Below the pieces are notes generated by a model, which was not told where the DNA came from, searched no databases, and saw only the letters and a list, made by a program, of their open reading frames with translations. Below are positions 8,319 to 14,370 of a DNA stretch of 14,723 bases, piece by piece; the first letter of the stretch is position 1, and each line of letters opens with the position of its first letter. The stretch covers positions 1 to 14,723 of the forward strand of contig JAIPBY010000034.1 in the NCBI GenBank assembly GCA_021738605.1, written 5' to 3'. The translations under genes were made by a program, and so were the position numbers. This DNA is from Chitinophagaceae bacterium (GTDB taxonomy: Bacteria; Bacteroidota; Bacteroidia; Chitinophagales; Chitinophagaceae).

Positions 8319-10094
8319 TCAAATACGTTGCTTTTCGTACAAAGACTTGAACAGCCCTTCTTCAGCAATCAAATGATCAAAGCTTCCCACTTGAGCAATA
8401 GCCCCATGTTGCATGACATAGATTTTATCTGCCATCTTCAGGTTGTACAACCTGTGTGAGATCAAGACTACAATTTTATGCTTTAAAGCTGTTTTGATTG
8501 TTGAATATAAATTGAGTTCAGCAAATGCATCCAAAGCGCTGCTGGGTTCATCCAGCACTACCAATTGCGCATCCTTGTAAAAAACCCTTGACAGTGCCAG
8601 TTTCTGCCACTCCCCACCACTCAGCTGTTCACTTCCTTCAAAAATATTTCCCATTTTGGTGTCATAACCCTTTGAGAGTTTTTCAATGAAAGCGACTGCT
8701 CCACTGGTATGCCCTGCCAGTTGCATCTTCTGTTCAATGGTATCGGTTGGGTGATAATCAAAATGAATATTTTGTGCAGCCGTAAGAAAATATTTTTCAT
8801 AGTCCTGGAAAAAGAAACAAGTCTGTTGGTAAAACTCGATTTTTCGAATCTCTTGCATTGAGATGCCGTTGATGTTGATGTTCCCATGATTTGGAGCGTA
8901 CAATCCGGCCAGCAGTTTAACGAGGGTTGATTTTCCGGAACCGTTTTCTCCTACAATGGCAATGATCTGGCCCCTTGATGCTTCAAGATTGATGTTGTTA
9001 AGGATGGTATGTTTTTGGTTGGGGTACCCAAAACTGAGGGATTCAATCTTCAATTGATCCAGCTGATGTGGAAATGTTTGGGTGGCCAACTGATTATTTT
9101 CTTCGCTCAGGTCAAAAAATCCATAGAGATCCTTTACGAAATTGCGGAGTTGAAATACCTGTAGCAGGGATTGGAAAAAAGCTTTTGCACTGGATTGCAT
9201 CCGCTGAATCCCCTGAAGGTACAAGACGAATAATCCAAGCCCAATCCCATGGCCAATGGTCTTCAAGGCCAGATAACCAATGGCGATGCCAAGAGCAGCT
9301 ACTTCAAGAAACTCTGCCAGTATGTTCTGCCTTAATGACAACTGCTGGTTCACCATTTTCCGCTGGGTGATTGCTGTTCTCAAAGATTGAAATTGTTGTA
9401 GAAATGCTTTTCCAAAATGATAAGTCCTCAATTCCTTGGCCCATTGTACTCCGGTCATTAATTGAAACAAATAGCCAGATTCCCTTTCCTTGGGGGCCAG
9501 GCTAAATTCAAGATCTGTAGCCCTTTTTCCTTGCAACCACTTGTTCAAGCTGATGGGAATGGCTAAAACAAACAGGGCAAGAAAAAAATAAGCCTTGATG
9601 GACACAAAGAACAAGACCAGGAATACCAAAGAAAGGGCATTAGCAATGGAGGCATTGATGGCTGGAAGCAATTGTACAACGCGAAACCTTGCCTGTTGTT
9701 GGGCCAGGTGCAAATTGTTATGGAAAGCAGGATTCTCAAAATGGTAATAGTTTACCAGGGAAGCTTTTTCAATGATTTTTAGTGCGAATGCATCTGCCGC
9801 CTCCTGGCTGAACAATTGGTCAAAGTGGCTGGCATATTGGTTGATTGCGCCAATCAGCAGCTGAAGGCCTGCAAAAAAAGCGACCAATAAAACAATCCGC
9901 ATTGTTACTGGAACGGGTTGGCTGATCATGTCAATCAAGGTCTTGACAAGGTACATTTGAGCCAAGGGAAGGAGGGAGGTCATGACTTTCAACAAAATGA
10001 TGCGATTGCCCAATTTTTTGTTGACGGAATAGACATCCTTCAGCATTGCTGAGAGTTGTTGAAAAAAACTGCCCAATTCATTTATTCTATCCAT
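8319..10094 (-). CDS. ABC transporter, fused permease-ATPase; lasso-peptide exporter (D)
   Basis: Half-transporter of 591 residues in the type I exporter arrangement. About six membrane segments lie in the first 300 residues (roughly 32-56, 65-87, 151-184 as a pair, 258-278, 282-297). The ATPase domain follows with Walker A GENGSGKST (Lys388), signature LSGGEWQ (491-497), Walker B VVLDEP (Asp515, Glu516) and an H-loop ISHRL. All catalytic residues are present. There is no peptidase C39 domain, as expected when a separate B2 protein removes the leader. Expected role: homodimeric export of the mature lasso peptide across the inner membrane, probably also giving self-immunity. It is the only cluster gene on the minus strand, lying between the nucleotidyltransferase and the kinase. 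ATG at 10094. Its own promoter was not convincingly found. Confidence 0.9.
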   Translation of the reverse strand: MDRINELGSFFQQLSAMLKDVYSVNKKLGNRIILLKVMTSLLPLAQMYLVKTLIDMISQPVPVTMRIVLLVAFFAGLQLLIGAINQYASHFDQLFSQEAADAFALKIIEKASLVNYYHFENPAFHNNLHLAQQQARFRVVQLLPAINASIANALSLVFLVLFFVSIKAYFFLALFVLAIPISLNKWLQGKRATDLEFSLAPKERESGYLFQLMTGVQWAKELRTYHFGKAFLQQFQSLRTAITQRKMVNQQLSLRQNILAEFLEVAALGIAIGYLALKTIGHGIGLGLFVLYLQGIQRMQSSAKAFFQSLLQVFQLRNFVKDLYGFFDLSEENNQLATQTFPHQLDQLKIESLSFGYPNQKHTILNNINLEASRGQIIAIVGENGSGKSTLVKLLAGLYAPNHGNININGISMQEIRKIEFYQQTCFFFQDYEKYFLTAAQNIHFDYHPTDTIEQKMQLAGHTSGAVAFIEKLSKGYDTKMGNIFEGSEQLSGGEWQKLALSRVFYKDAQLVVLDEPSSALDAFAELNLYSTIKTALKHKIVVLISHRLYNLKMADKIYVMQHGAIAQVGSFDHLIAEEGLFKSLYEKQRI

Positions 10095-10124
10095 TGCTTT
10101 CTGTGGATGCTCTTTGTATATTTG
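10094..10124 (+). promoter_or_regulatory. Promoter of the kinase-B1-B2 operon
   Basis: TTG at 10094-10096, a 20-nt spacer, then TATATTTG at 10117-10124, an exact TAnnTTTG -7 box. Predicted transcription start is near 10131, about 11 nt before the TTG codon at 10142. The -33 element touches the start codon of the divergent ABC gene, so transcription in the two directions may interfere. Confidence 0.68.
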
Positions 10125-10141
10125 GCCTTAAAGGTAGCAAT

Positions 10142-11050
10142 TTGGCGTATACGTATTGGGCATATGGATTGAAGGTGGTTAGTCAGATACCGTTTCCTGA
10201 GCTGCTGCCGTTAGAAAATGATGATCCATGCGATCTTGCTATTGAGTTAGGATCAATGCCTGTGATAAAAAAAACCATTAACGGATTTCATTCACAATCC
10301 CATGACATAACACCCGATGAATACAGGATAACTATCGAGGATGTTGCAAGTTATTGTGTGACAAAGGGAAACCTCATCATCATTGAGGCAGATCAAAACG
10401 CCGACCAGGATAGCATTCGGTTATTTTGCTTATCCAATGCTTTTACTGCGGTTTTACACCAGAGGAAAACCATCCCTCTGCATTGCGCTGCCCTGATCAA
10501 CAAGGGTGAATTGGTTTTGATCCTGGGAGATTCCGGTGCCGGCAAATCCACCGCCATGGCATCACTGATCCAACATGGGCTAAAACCTTTTTCTGATGAT
10601 GTTTGTGTTCCTTTCCAGGATCCCGAAACTGGCCAGATCAGCTTTTTCAGTTCCTATCCAATGATGAAGTTTTGGAAGGACACCCTTGGTTTGGTGGGGT
10701 TGAATAAAAAGGCAGACAGGAAAATAAGGCCTGATATTGAGAAATATGGCATTTACTTCCATCAATCTTTTTTAACCACTGCCTTGAAACCAAAGTTTAT
10801 TATTCTCTTGGAAAAGTCAGACCAGGTATCTTCACCAGTGATTAATCCCATGTCTGGCATTGAACTTTTTACAAGGATTGAATCAAATGCCTACAGGGGA
10901 GAATATTTAGGATTTTCTGACCTCAGAAAAGAGCATTTTCTGCTTTTTACACAATTGGCCAACCAGTCAGCCTGTTATGTATTGAAACGGCCCTCAACAG
11001 GCAATTTTGTTCAGGAAGTGGCTGGGGAAATAATTAAATTGCTTTACTAA
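10142..11050 (+). CDS. HPr kinase/phosphorylase-like protein (lasso precursor kinase)
   Basis: Protein of 302 residues with the HPr-kinase P-loop ILGDSGAGKST (Lys135) and the following acidic pair SDD (Asp152, Asp153) typical of HprK folds. The N-terminus (AYTYWAYGLKV...IPFPEL) matches the short N-domain common in lasso-cluster kinases rather than full HprK. In paeninodin biosynthesis such a kinase phosphorylates the C-terminal Ser of the precursor. The precursor here also ends in Ser. TTG 10142 is chosen as start because the promoter predicts transcription from about 10131. The in-frame ATG at 10046 would lie upstream of that and inside the divergent ABC gene. The stop overlaps the next gene (TAATG), so it is translationally coupled with B1. 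Carbon-catabolite HPr kinase is the alternative, but the neighbours make it unlikely. Confidence 0.85.
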   Translation: MAYTYWAYGLKVVSQIPFPELLPLENDDPCDLAIELGSMPVIKKTINGFHSQSHDITPDEYRITIEDVASYCVTKGNLIIIEADQNADQDSIRLFCLSNAFTAVLHQRKTIPLHCAALINKGELVLILGDSGAGKSTAMASLIQHGLKPFSDDVCVPFQDPETGQISFFSSYPMMKFWKDTLGLVGLNKKADRKIRPDIEKYGIYFHQSFLTTALKPKFIILLEKSDQVSSPVINPMSGIELFTRIESNAYRGEYLGFSDLRKEHFLLFTQLANQSACYVLKRPSTGNFVQEVAGEIIKLLY

Positions 11051-11316
11051 TGGAAAGATTTATCCAAAACAAGGCAATTGTGCAATCCAAAATTGGCGAG
11101 GAGGTTGTGATGCTTGACATGGACTCAGGTTTTTATTTTGGCTTGAATTCTGTGGCATCAGTGATTTGGGGCTTATTGGAAATTGAGATAGGGTTTGAAG
11201 AGCTTATCAATAAACTGATGGCTCAGTTTGAAGTGGAAAGATCCCTGTGCGAAACCGATACCAAAGCATTGCTGAACCAGATGCTTGAAAAAAACATCAT
11301 CAGGACTGTGGCATGA
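11050..11316 (+). CDS. PqqD-family leader-recognition protein (lasso B1)
   Basis: Small protein of 88 residues with the PqqD/RRE fold pattern: an N-terminal strand pair, the 'VVMLDMDSGFYFGLN' hairpin, then VASVIWGLLE and two further helices. In lasso pathways B1 is the RiPP recognition element that grips the precursor leader through a Y/W-x-x-P motif and hands it to the B2 peptidase. The precursor at 13812 has W9-x-x-P12-x-I14, which fits. It starts on the last base of the kinase stop codon (TAATG) and its own stop overlaps the next ATG (ATGA), so kinase, B1 and B2 form one tightly coupled operon. Length is normal for a stand-alone B1. Confidence 0.92.
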   Translation: MERFIQNKAIVQSKIGEEVVMLDMDSGFYFGLNSVASVIWGLLEIEIGFEELINKLMAQFEVERSLCETDTKALLNQMLEKNIIRTVA

Positions 11317-11729
11317 ACAACAGGTCCCCAATTGATTATTTCTTTTTTGTTGAAGCATGGGCAATGCTCCATTTGGCGAAGTTGGTTATATTGTTCGTAC
11401 CATTTAAAAAAATCGCATCTTGGATGGGCAGGTTGCAGATGGAGTCAACGCATCATCTGCAGCAAACGGTGGTGCCCATTAAAATTGAGCATGCTGTTCG
11501 AAGGGCATCCAGGTATACCCTGCATGAAAGCAAATGTTATGATCAGGCCTTGACCGCAAAAGCCCTGCTAGGCCAAAGTCGTTTACCTTCTACTATTTAT
11601 TTTGGCCTTGCCAAGGAAGGCAACAACCAGCTCATGGCCCATGCCTGGGTACGATGTGGCAGTAGAATTATAACTGGAAAGGCTGGGATGGAAAGGTTTA
11701 CTATTGTAGCCTGTTTTGGTGATGCCTGA
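11313..11729 (+). CDS. Lasso-peptide leader peptidase (B2, transglutaminase-like)
   Basis: Protein of 138 residues of the transglutaminase-like B2 family (PF13471). The catalytic Cys75 sits in ESKCYDQALTAKALL and the His110 in MAHAWVRCG, at the expected spacing. The third (Asp) member of the triad is not obvious after the His. An N-terminal helical stretch (VEAWAMLHLAKLVILFVPF) is typical of the family. It cuts the precursor leader from the core with B1 as adaptor. It overlaps B1 by four bases (ATGA). It ends 128 nt before the cyclase gene, so the cyclase may have its own transcript start. Confidence 0.9.
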   Translation: MNNRSPIDYFFFVEAWAMLHLAKLVILFVPFKKIASWMGRLQMESTHHLQQTVVPIKIEHAVRRASRYTLHESKCYDQALTAKALLGQSRLPSTIYFGLAKEGNNQLMAHAWVRCGSRIITGKAGMERFTIVACFGDA

Positions 11730-11782
11730 ACAAAATGATGCTATACTGTTTTTGTTTACACCATTATTCCTTAGGGGTTGAT

Positions 11783-11790
11783 TACCTTTG
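11783..11790 (+). promoter_or_regulatory. Possible -7 box upstream of the lasso cyclase gene
   Basis: TACCTTTG matches the TAnnTTTG consensus exactly and would start transcription about 60 nt before the cyclase ATG. The only upstream TTTG (11751-11754) is 28 nt away, too far for a normal promoter, so this may be a chance match. The 128-nt gap 11730-11857 otherwise shows no convincing element. Confidence 0.3.
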
Positions 11791-11857
11791 CCAATATCCT
11801 CAAAAAACATTTGCATTGGAAACACCGATAGATTCACCATACCCATAAATCTTTTCA

Positions 11858-13786
11858 ATGAGTGGTTTTTTTGGCATTTTTCGTCCATGGGGAGGTCCGG
11901 TTGATCATGAGGCATTTGACCAAATGAAAACTGCCATCCACAAGGAAGGTTTTGATGGCATGGAGACGCATGTAGAGGATAAAATTGCGATGGGGCATTT
12001 GATGCTAAGGGTATCTCCTGAATCAGCATATGACAAGCAGCCCCTGGAGAGTTCTTGTGGGAACTATCTTCTTGCAGGACATTTCAGGCTCGATTATCGG
12101 GATGAACTTGGTGATAAATTAGGCATAACCCAAGCCGAGTTGGAAGTTACCCCAGACTCCCAACTTGTGATGTTGGCATACCAAAAATGGAGGGAGAAAT
12201 GTGTTTATTATTTGGAGGGGGATTGGGGTTTTGTACTATTCAATAAACTAACTACCGAAATTTTTCTTTCCCGAGATAGCACAGGAATTTCATCATTGTT
12301 TTTCATTAATATCGAGGGACAATTTTATTTTTCAAGTGACTCTAGGTATTTGCTTTCAATGACAAAATTTGATTTTGAAATAGAGAATGAAACGCTATTT
12401 AAAATGTCTCAAGTTTCATACAATCATGCAGATCGCCAGACCTTGATAAAAGAATTGTTTTATCTCGAAAGTGCTGAATATTTAATTGTTGATTTTAACC
12501 TTAATTATTCATTCCATACATATGCTAGTTTGGAAATTTCTGAAAGTGTTAAATACAAGTATCAGGTGGACTATGTATCTGATTTAAATTTTATATACTC
12601 CTGTGCAATTAGATCAAGGATGAATGATCAAAAATCAATAGGAATTTATTTAAGCGGAGGAAAAGACTCTTCTTCCATTGCTTATTTTGCAGCCAAAGAA
12701 TTAGAATTTAGAGGAAAGGAATTATCCTCATTCACTTCTTTCCCCGCATACAAAATTCATTCAACGCTCATCGGTGATCGGATTATAAACGAAACCGATT
12801 ACGTAAAAGATCTTACTTCTTCAATTCAAAACATCTCTCCAACCTTTCTAAATTTCCCAGATTTTAAATTGTATGAATTTTTTGAAAAAAAAAGTTTGTA
12901 TGAGGCCTATAATCCAGTTGTGCATATAAATTCTTTTTGGGTAAATGGTATTATCGAGGAAGCTAAAAAAAAGGGGATTAACAATCTGCTGAGCGGTCAA
13001 ATTGGCAACTATACCATAACATTGAATGGGTTTTATTATTATTCAGATTTACTCATCAGGCTTAGATTTTTTACCCTCATAAAAGAATTTATTAGGGAAC
13101 TGAAATTTTCTGATAAAGGGTTGTTTCATGCATTAAAAATCCAATTGGCAATTCCTCTGGCTCAGCACTTTAAATTCACCTATTCGGCATATAAAAGTCA
13201 AAGAACAAAAAAAATCTTATCATTTATTGAAGGGAATCAAGATGCTGCCGAATCTTCAAAAAGCCTTTTTGGATTAGAAATTATGTTTTTAAAATCTCTT
13301 TTTACTCCATATTCACTAAAAAGAGAAAGCCATCTTAAGAGAAATTTGGATTCATTAGGGAACAAATGGTATTTGTTTTCAAATCATTGTAATGTGCAAG
13401 TGACAGACCCTACTGCGGACATCAGATTGATTAATTTTTTAAACGCGATTCCTCAAAATCTATTCTTCCAAAATGGAATACACAAGTATATTTTTAGAAA
13501 GCTCATGAAGACCAAACTACCCGATAGTATTTTGTGGAACAATAAATACCAGTATCAATCCTTTGATTTTGCATATAGACTGCAGAGAGATAGGGATTTT
13601 GCAATCTTTTTTGATAAAATGATTGCACAAACCTCCCAAAACACTCTTTTTAATAAAAGTAAACTTTTGGATGTTTTTAAAGATTCAATAGAATTTCCTG
13701 AGAAATACCTCTCCACAAATACCATATCTCATTTATTTAGAAACTTTTCTATATTTTGTTTTTTGTTATATAATCAAAAGGAATAA
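11858..13786 (+). CDS. Asparagine-synthetase-like lasso cyclase (C)
   Basis: Protein of 642 residues with an N-terminal class II glutamine-amidotransferase-like domain (about 1-200) and an ATP-binding synthetase domain. The nucleophilic Cys2 of true asparagine synthetase is replaced (MSGFFGIF), so no ammonia is made, as expected for lasso cyclases. The ATP pyrophosphatase loop is SGGKDSS (266-272), close to the usual SGGxDSS. Expected reaction: adenylation of an Asp/Glu side chain in the core, followed by attack of the core N-terminal amine to form the macrolactam. ATG 11858 gives the family N-terminus directly. The first 380 bases have normal composition (30/60 GC at 12001) but the rest is AT-rich (15/60 at 12361). 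The stop codon is part of the precursor promoter. A genuine asparagine synthetase B is argued against by the missing Cys2 and by the B1/B2 neighbours. Confidence 0.93.
   Translation: MSGFFGIFRPWGGPVDHEAFDQMKTAIHKEGFDGMETHVEDKIAMGHLMLRVSPESAYDKQPLESSCGNYLLAGHFRLDYRDELGDKLGITQAELEVTPDSQLVMLAYQKWREKCVYYLEGDWGFVLFNKLTTEIFLSRDSTGISSLFFINIEGQFYFSSDSRYLLSMTKFDFEIENETLFKMSQVSYNHADRQTLIKELFYLESAEYLIVDFNLNYSFHTYASLEISESVKYKYQVDYVSDLNFIYSCAIRSRMNDQKSIGIYLSGGKDSSSIAYFAAKELEFRGKELSSFTSFPAYKIHSTLIGDRIINETDYVKDLTSSIQNISPTFLNFPDFKLYEFFEKKSLYEAYNPVVHINSFWVNGIIEEAKKKGINNLLSGQIGNYTITLNGFYYYSDLLIRLRFFTLIKEFIRELKFSDKGLFHALKIQLAIPLAQHFKFTYSAYKSQRTKKILSFIEGNQDAAESSKSLFGLEIMFLKSLFTPYSLKRESHLKRNLDSLGNKWYLFSNHCNVQVTDPTADIRLINFLNAIPQNLFFQNGIHKYIFRKLMKTKLPDSILWNNKYQYQSFDFAYRLQRDRDFAIFFDKMIAQTSQNTLFNKSKLLDVFKDSIEFPEKYLSTNTISHLFRNFSIFCFLLYNQKE
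12240..13786 (+). other. AT-rich compositional island covering most of the cyclase gene
   Basis: Block counts drop from 30/60 GC at 12001 to 20/60 at 12241, 15/60 at 12361 and 18/60 at 13561, then the DNA becomes less AT-rich in the precursor gene and rpsU. The island covers the synthetase domain, the part that contacts the core peptide, but not the beginning of the N-terminal domain. This fits replacement or transfer of the specificity-bearing part. The left edge is approximate. Confidence 0.6.
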
Positions 13787-13791
13787 CTTTG
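13762..13791 (+). promoter_or_regulatory. Promoter of the lasso precursor gene
   Basis: TTTG at 13762-13765, 18-nt spacer, then TAACTTTG at 13784-13791, an exact TAnnTTTG -7 box. The TAA of the box is the stop codon of the cyclase gene. Expected transcription start is near 13798, about 14 nt before the precursor ATG at 13812. A separate promoter fits the usual need for far more precursor than enzyme. Confidence 0.68.
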
Positions 13792-13811
13792 TTGATGAAC
13801 TATGCAACTAT

Positions 13812-13952
13812 ATGATTTCAGATTCAAAAAAGGTTTGGGAGGCACCCAAAATTATTGTTCTCCAGCTTTCCCTTACTTCCGATGTTGGGTGTACCACTGA
13901 CCCTAATAAACCACATACTGGAGTAGATTCGCTCAGTACTTCATGTTCATAA
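13812..13952 (+). CDS. Lasso-peptide precursor (A), 46 residues
   Basis: The frame starts MISDSKKVWEAPKIIVL, giving the leader motif W9-x-x-P12-x-I14 recognised by PqqD-like B1 proteins. Ten residues after Pro12 comes Thr22, matching the conserved Thr normally at position -2 to leader cleavage. The only acid that could close a 7-9 residue ring near that point is Asp30: ring of 7 if the core starts at Asp24 (which the -2 Thr rule favours), 8 from Ser23, 9 from Thr22. None is the usual Gly1. Cys27 and Cys45 could form a ring-tail disulfide. The C-terminus is Ser46, the residue type phosphorylated in paeninodin-like peptides. The gene lies 25 nt after the cyclase and has its own promoter. No Shine-Dalgarno sequence. 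The exact core boundary and the ring are inference. Confidence 0.82.
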   Translation: MISDSKKVWEAPKIIVLQLSLTSDVGCTTDPNKPHTGVDSLSTSCS

Positions 13953-14055
13953 CTGAAAAACTTTATTCAGGCTGTCCAATAGGTTTACATATTGTAGAAT
14001 AGCCAATGTCGATTCTGTGTTCTCTGCAAATTTTTTGCCCACCAAAGTATTTCCT

Positions 14056-14086
14056 TTTGTTTATTTCCCCTAAACCCCTATCTTTG
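14056..14086 (+). promoter_or_regulatory. rpsU promoter, Bacteroidota type
   Basis: TTTG at 14056-14059, 19-nt spacer, then TATCTTTG at 14079-14086 (exact TAnnTTTG). Predicted start is near 14093, only about 17 nt before the rpsU ATG and just before the Shine-Dalgarno stretch. The preceding stretch 13953-14055 contains no gene that I can support. Confidence 0.72.
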
Positions 14087-14098
14087 CAATCCCTAAAA

Positions 14099-14104
14099 AG
14101 AGGA
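14099..14104 (+). promoter_or_regulatory. Shine-Dalgarno sequence of rpsU
   Basis: AGAGGA lies 5 nt before the ATG at 14110, with GAGG complementary to the 16S anti-Shine-Dalgarno. It is the only clear one in the window. In Flavobacterium the anti-Shine-Dalgarno is hidden by ribosomal proteins including bS21, and rpsU is a known exception that keeps the signal, allowing bS21 to control its own translation. Confidence 0.65.
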
Positions 14105-14109
14105 AAAAT

Positions 14110-14307
14110 ATGCTGATCATCGATTCTAAAGACTGCGAAAACATAGACAAAGCCCTTAAGAAGTACAAAAAGAAGTACGAAAAATCCAAAACGCTTTTGC
14201 AACTGCGTGAGCGTCAGGCATTTATAAAGCCTTCTATTAGGCGCAGGGGCGAGATCCTTAAAGCGATTTACAAGCAGAAGATTTTCAACGGCACCATCGA
14301 GTCATAG
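14110..14307 (+). CDS. rpsU: 30S ribosomal protein bS21
   Basis: Protein of 65 residues, strongly basic, with the bS21 pattern: MLIIDSKDCENIDKALKKYK, then the Lys-rich helix, LRERQAFIKPSIRRR in the middle and a basic tail. Part of the small ribosomal subunit platform near the 16S 3' end, where in Bacteroidota it helps hide the anti-Shine-Dalgarno. It has its own promoter and terminator, so it is a single-gene transcription unit. Length is normal for the phylum. The xerC-type recombinase next door matches a common Bacteroidota arrangement. Confidence 0.97.
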   Translation: MLIIDSKDCENIDKALKKYKKKYEKSKTLLQLRERQAFIKPSIRRRGEILKAIYKQKIFNGTIES

Positions 14308-14327
14308 TCTTCGCTAAAATATATTCC

Positions 14328-14370
14328 AGAGTAGTCATGCGGTTCACTAACTTTATGACTACTCTTTTTT
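14328..14370 (+). terminator. Rho-independent terminator after rpsU
   Basis: Perfect 11-bp inverted repeat AGAGTAGTCAT (14328-14338) and ATGACTACTCT (14355-14365), loop of 16 nt, followed by a run of six T (14365-14370, the first shared with the stem). It begins 21 nt after the rpsU stop codon and ends directly against the next ATG at 14371. Confidence 0.85.

Noticed and set aside
11735..11848. A 37-codon open frame in the gap between B2 and the cyclase as a second precursor
   Set aside because: It has no Y/W-x-x-P leader motif, no Thr near a Gly/Ala/Ser cleavage point, and is hydrophobic at the start. Most likely a chance frame.
13802..13900. Alternative frame after the cyclase (M-Q-L-Y-D-F... 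with two Gly followed by Thr) as precursor
   Set aside because: Leader too short, no W/Y-x-x-P motif, and no Asp or Glu in the putative core to close a ring. The frame at 13812 satisfies all leader features.
13953..13970. CTGAA/TTCAG hairpin after the precursor stop as terminator
   Set aside because: 5-bp stem, low GC, not followed by a T-run.
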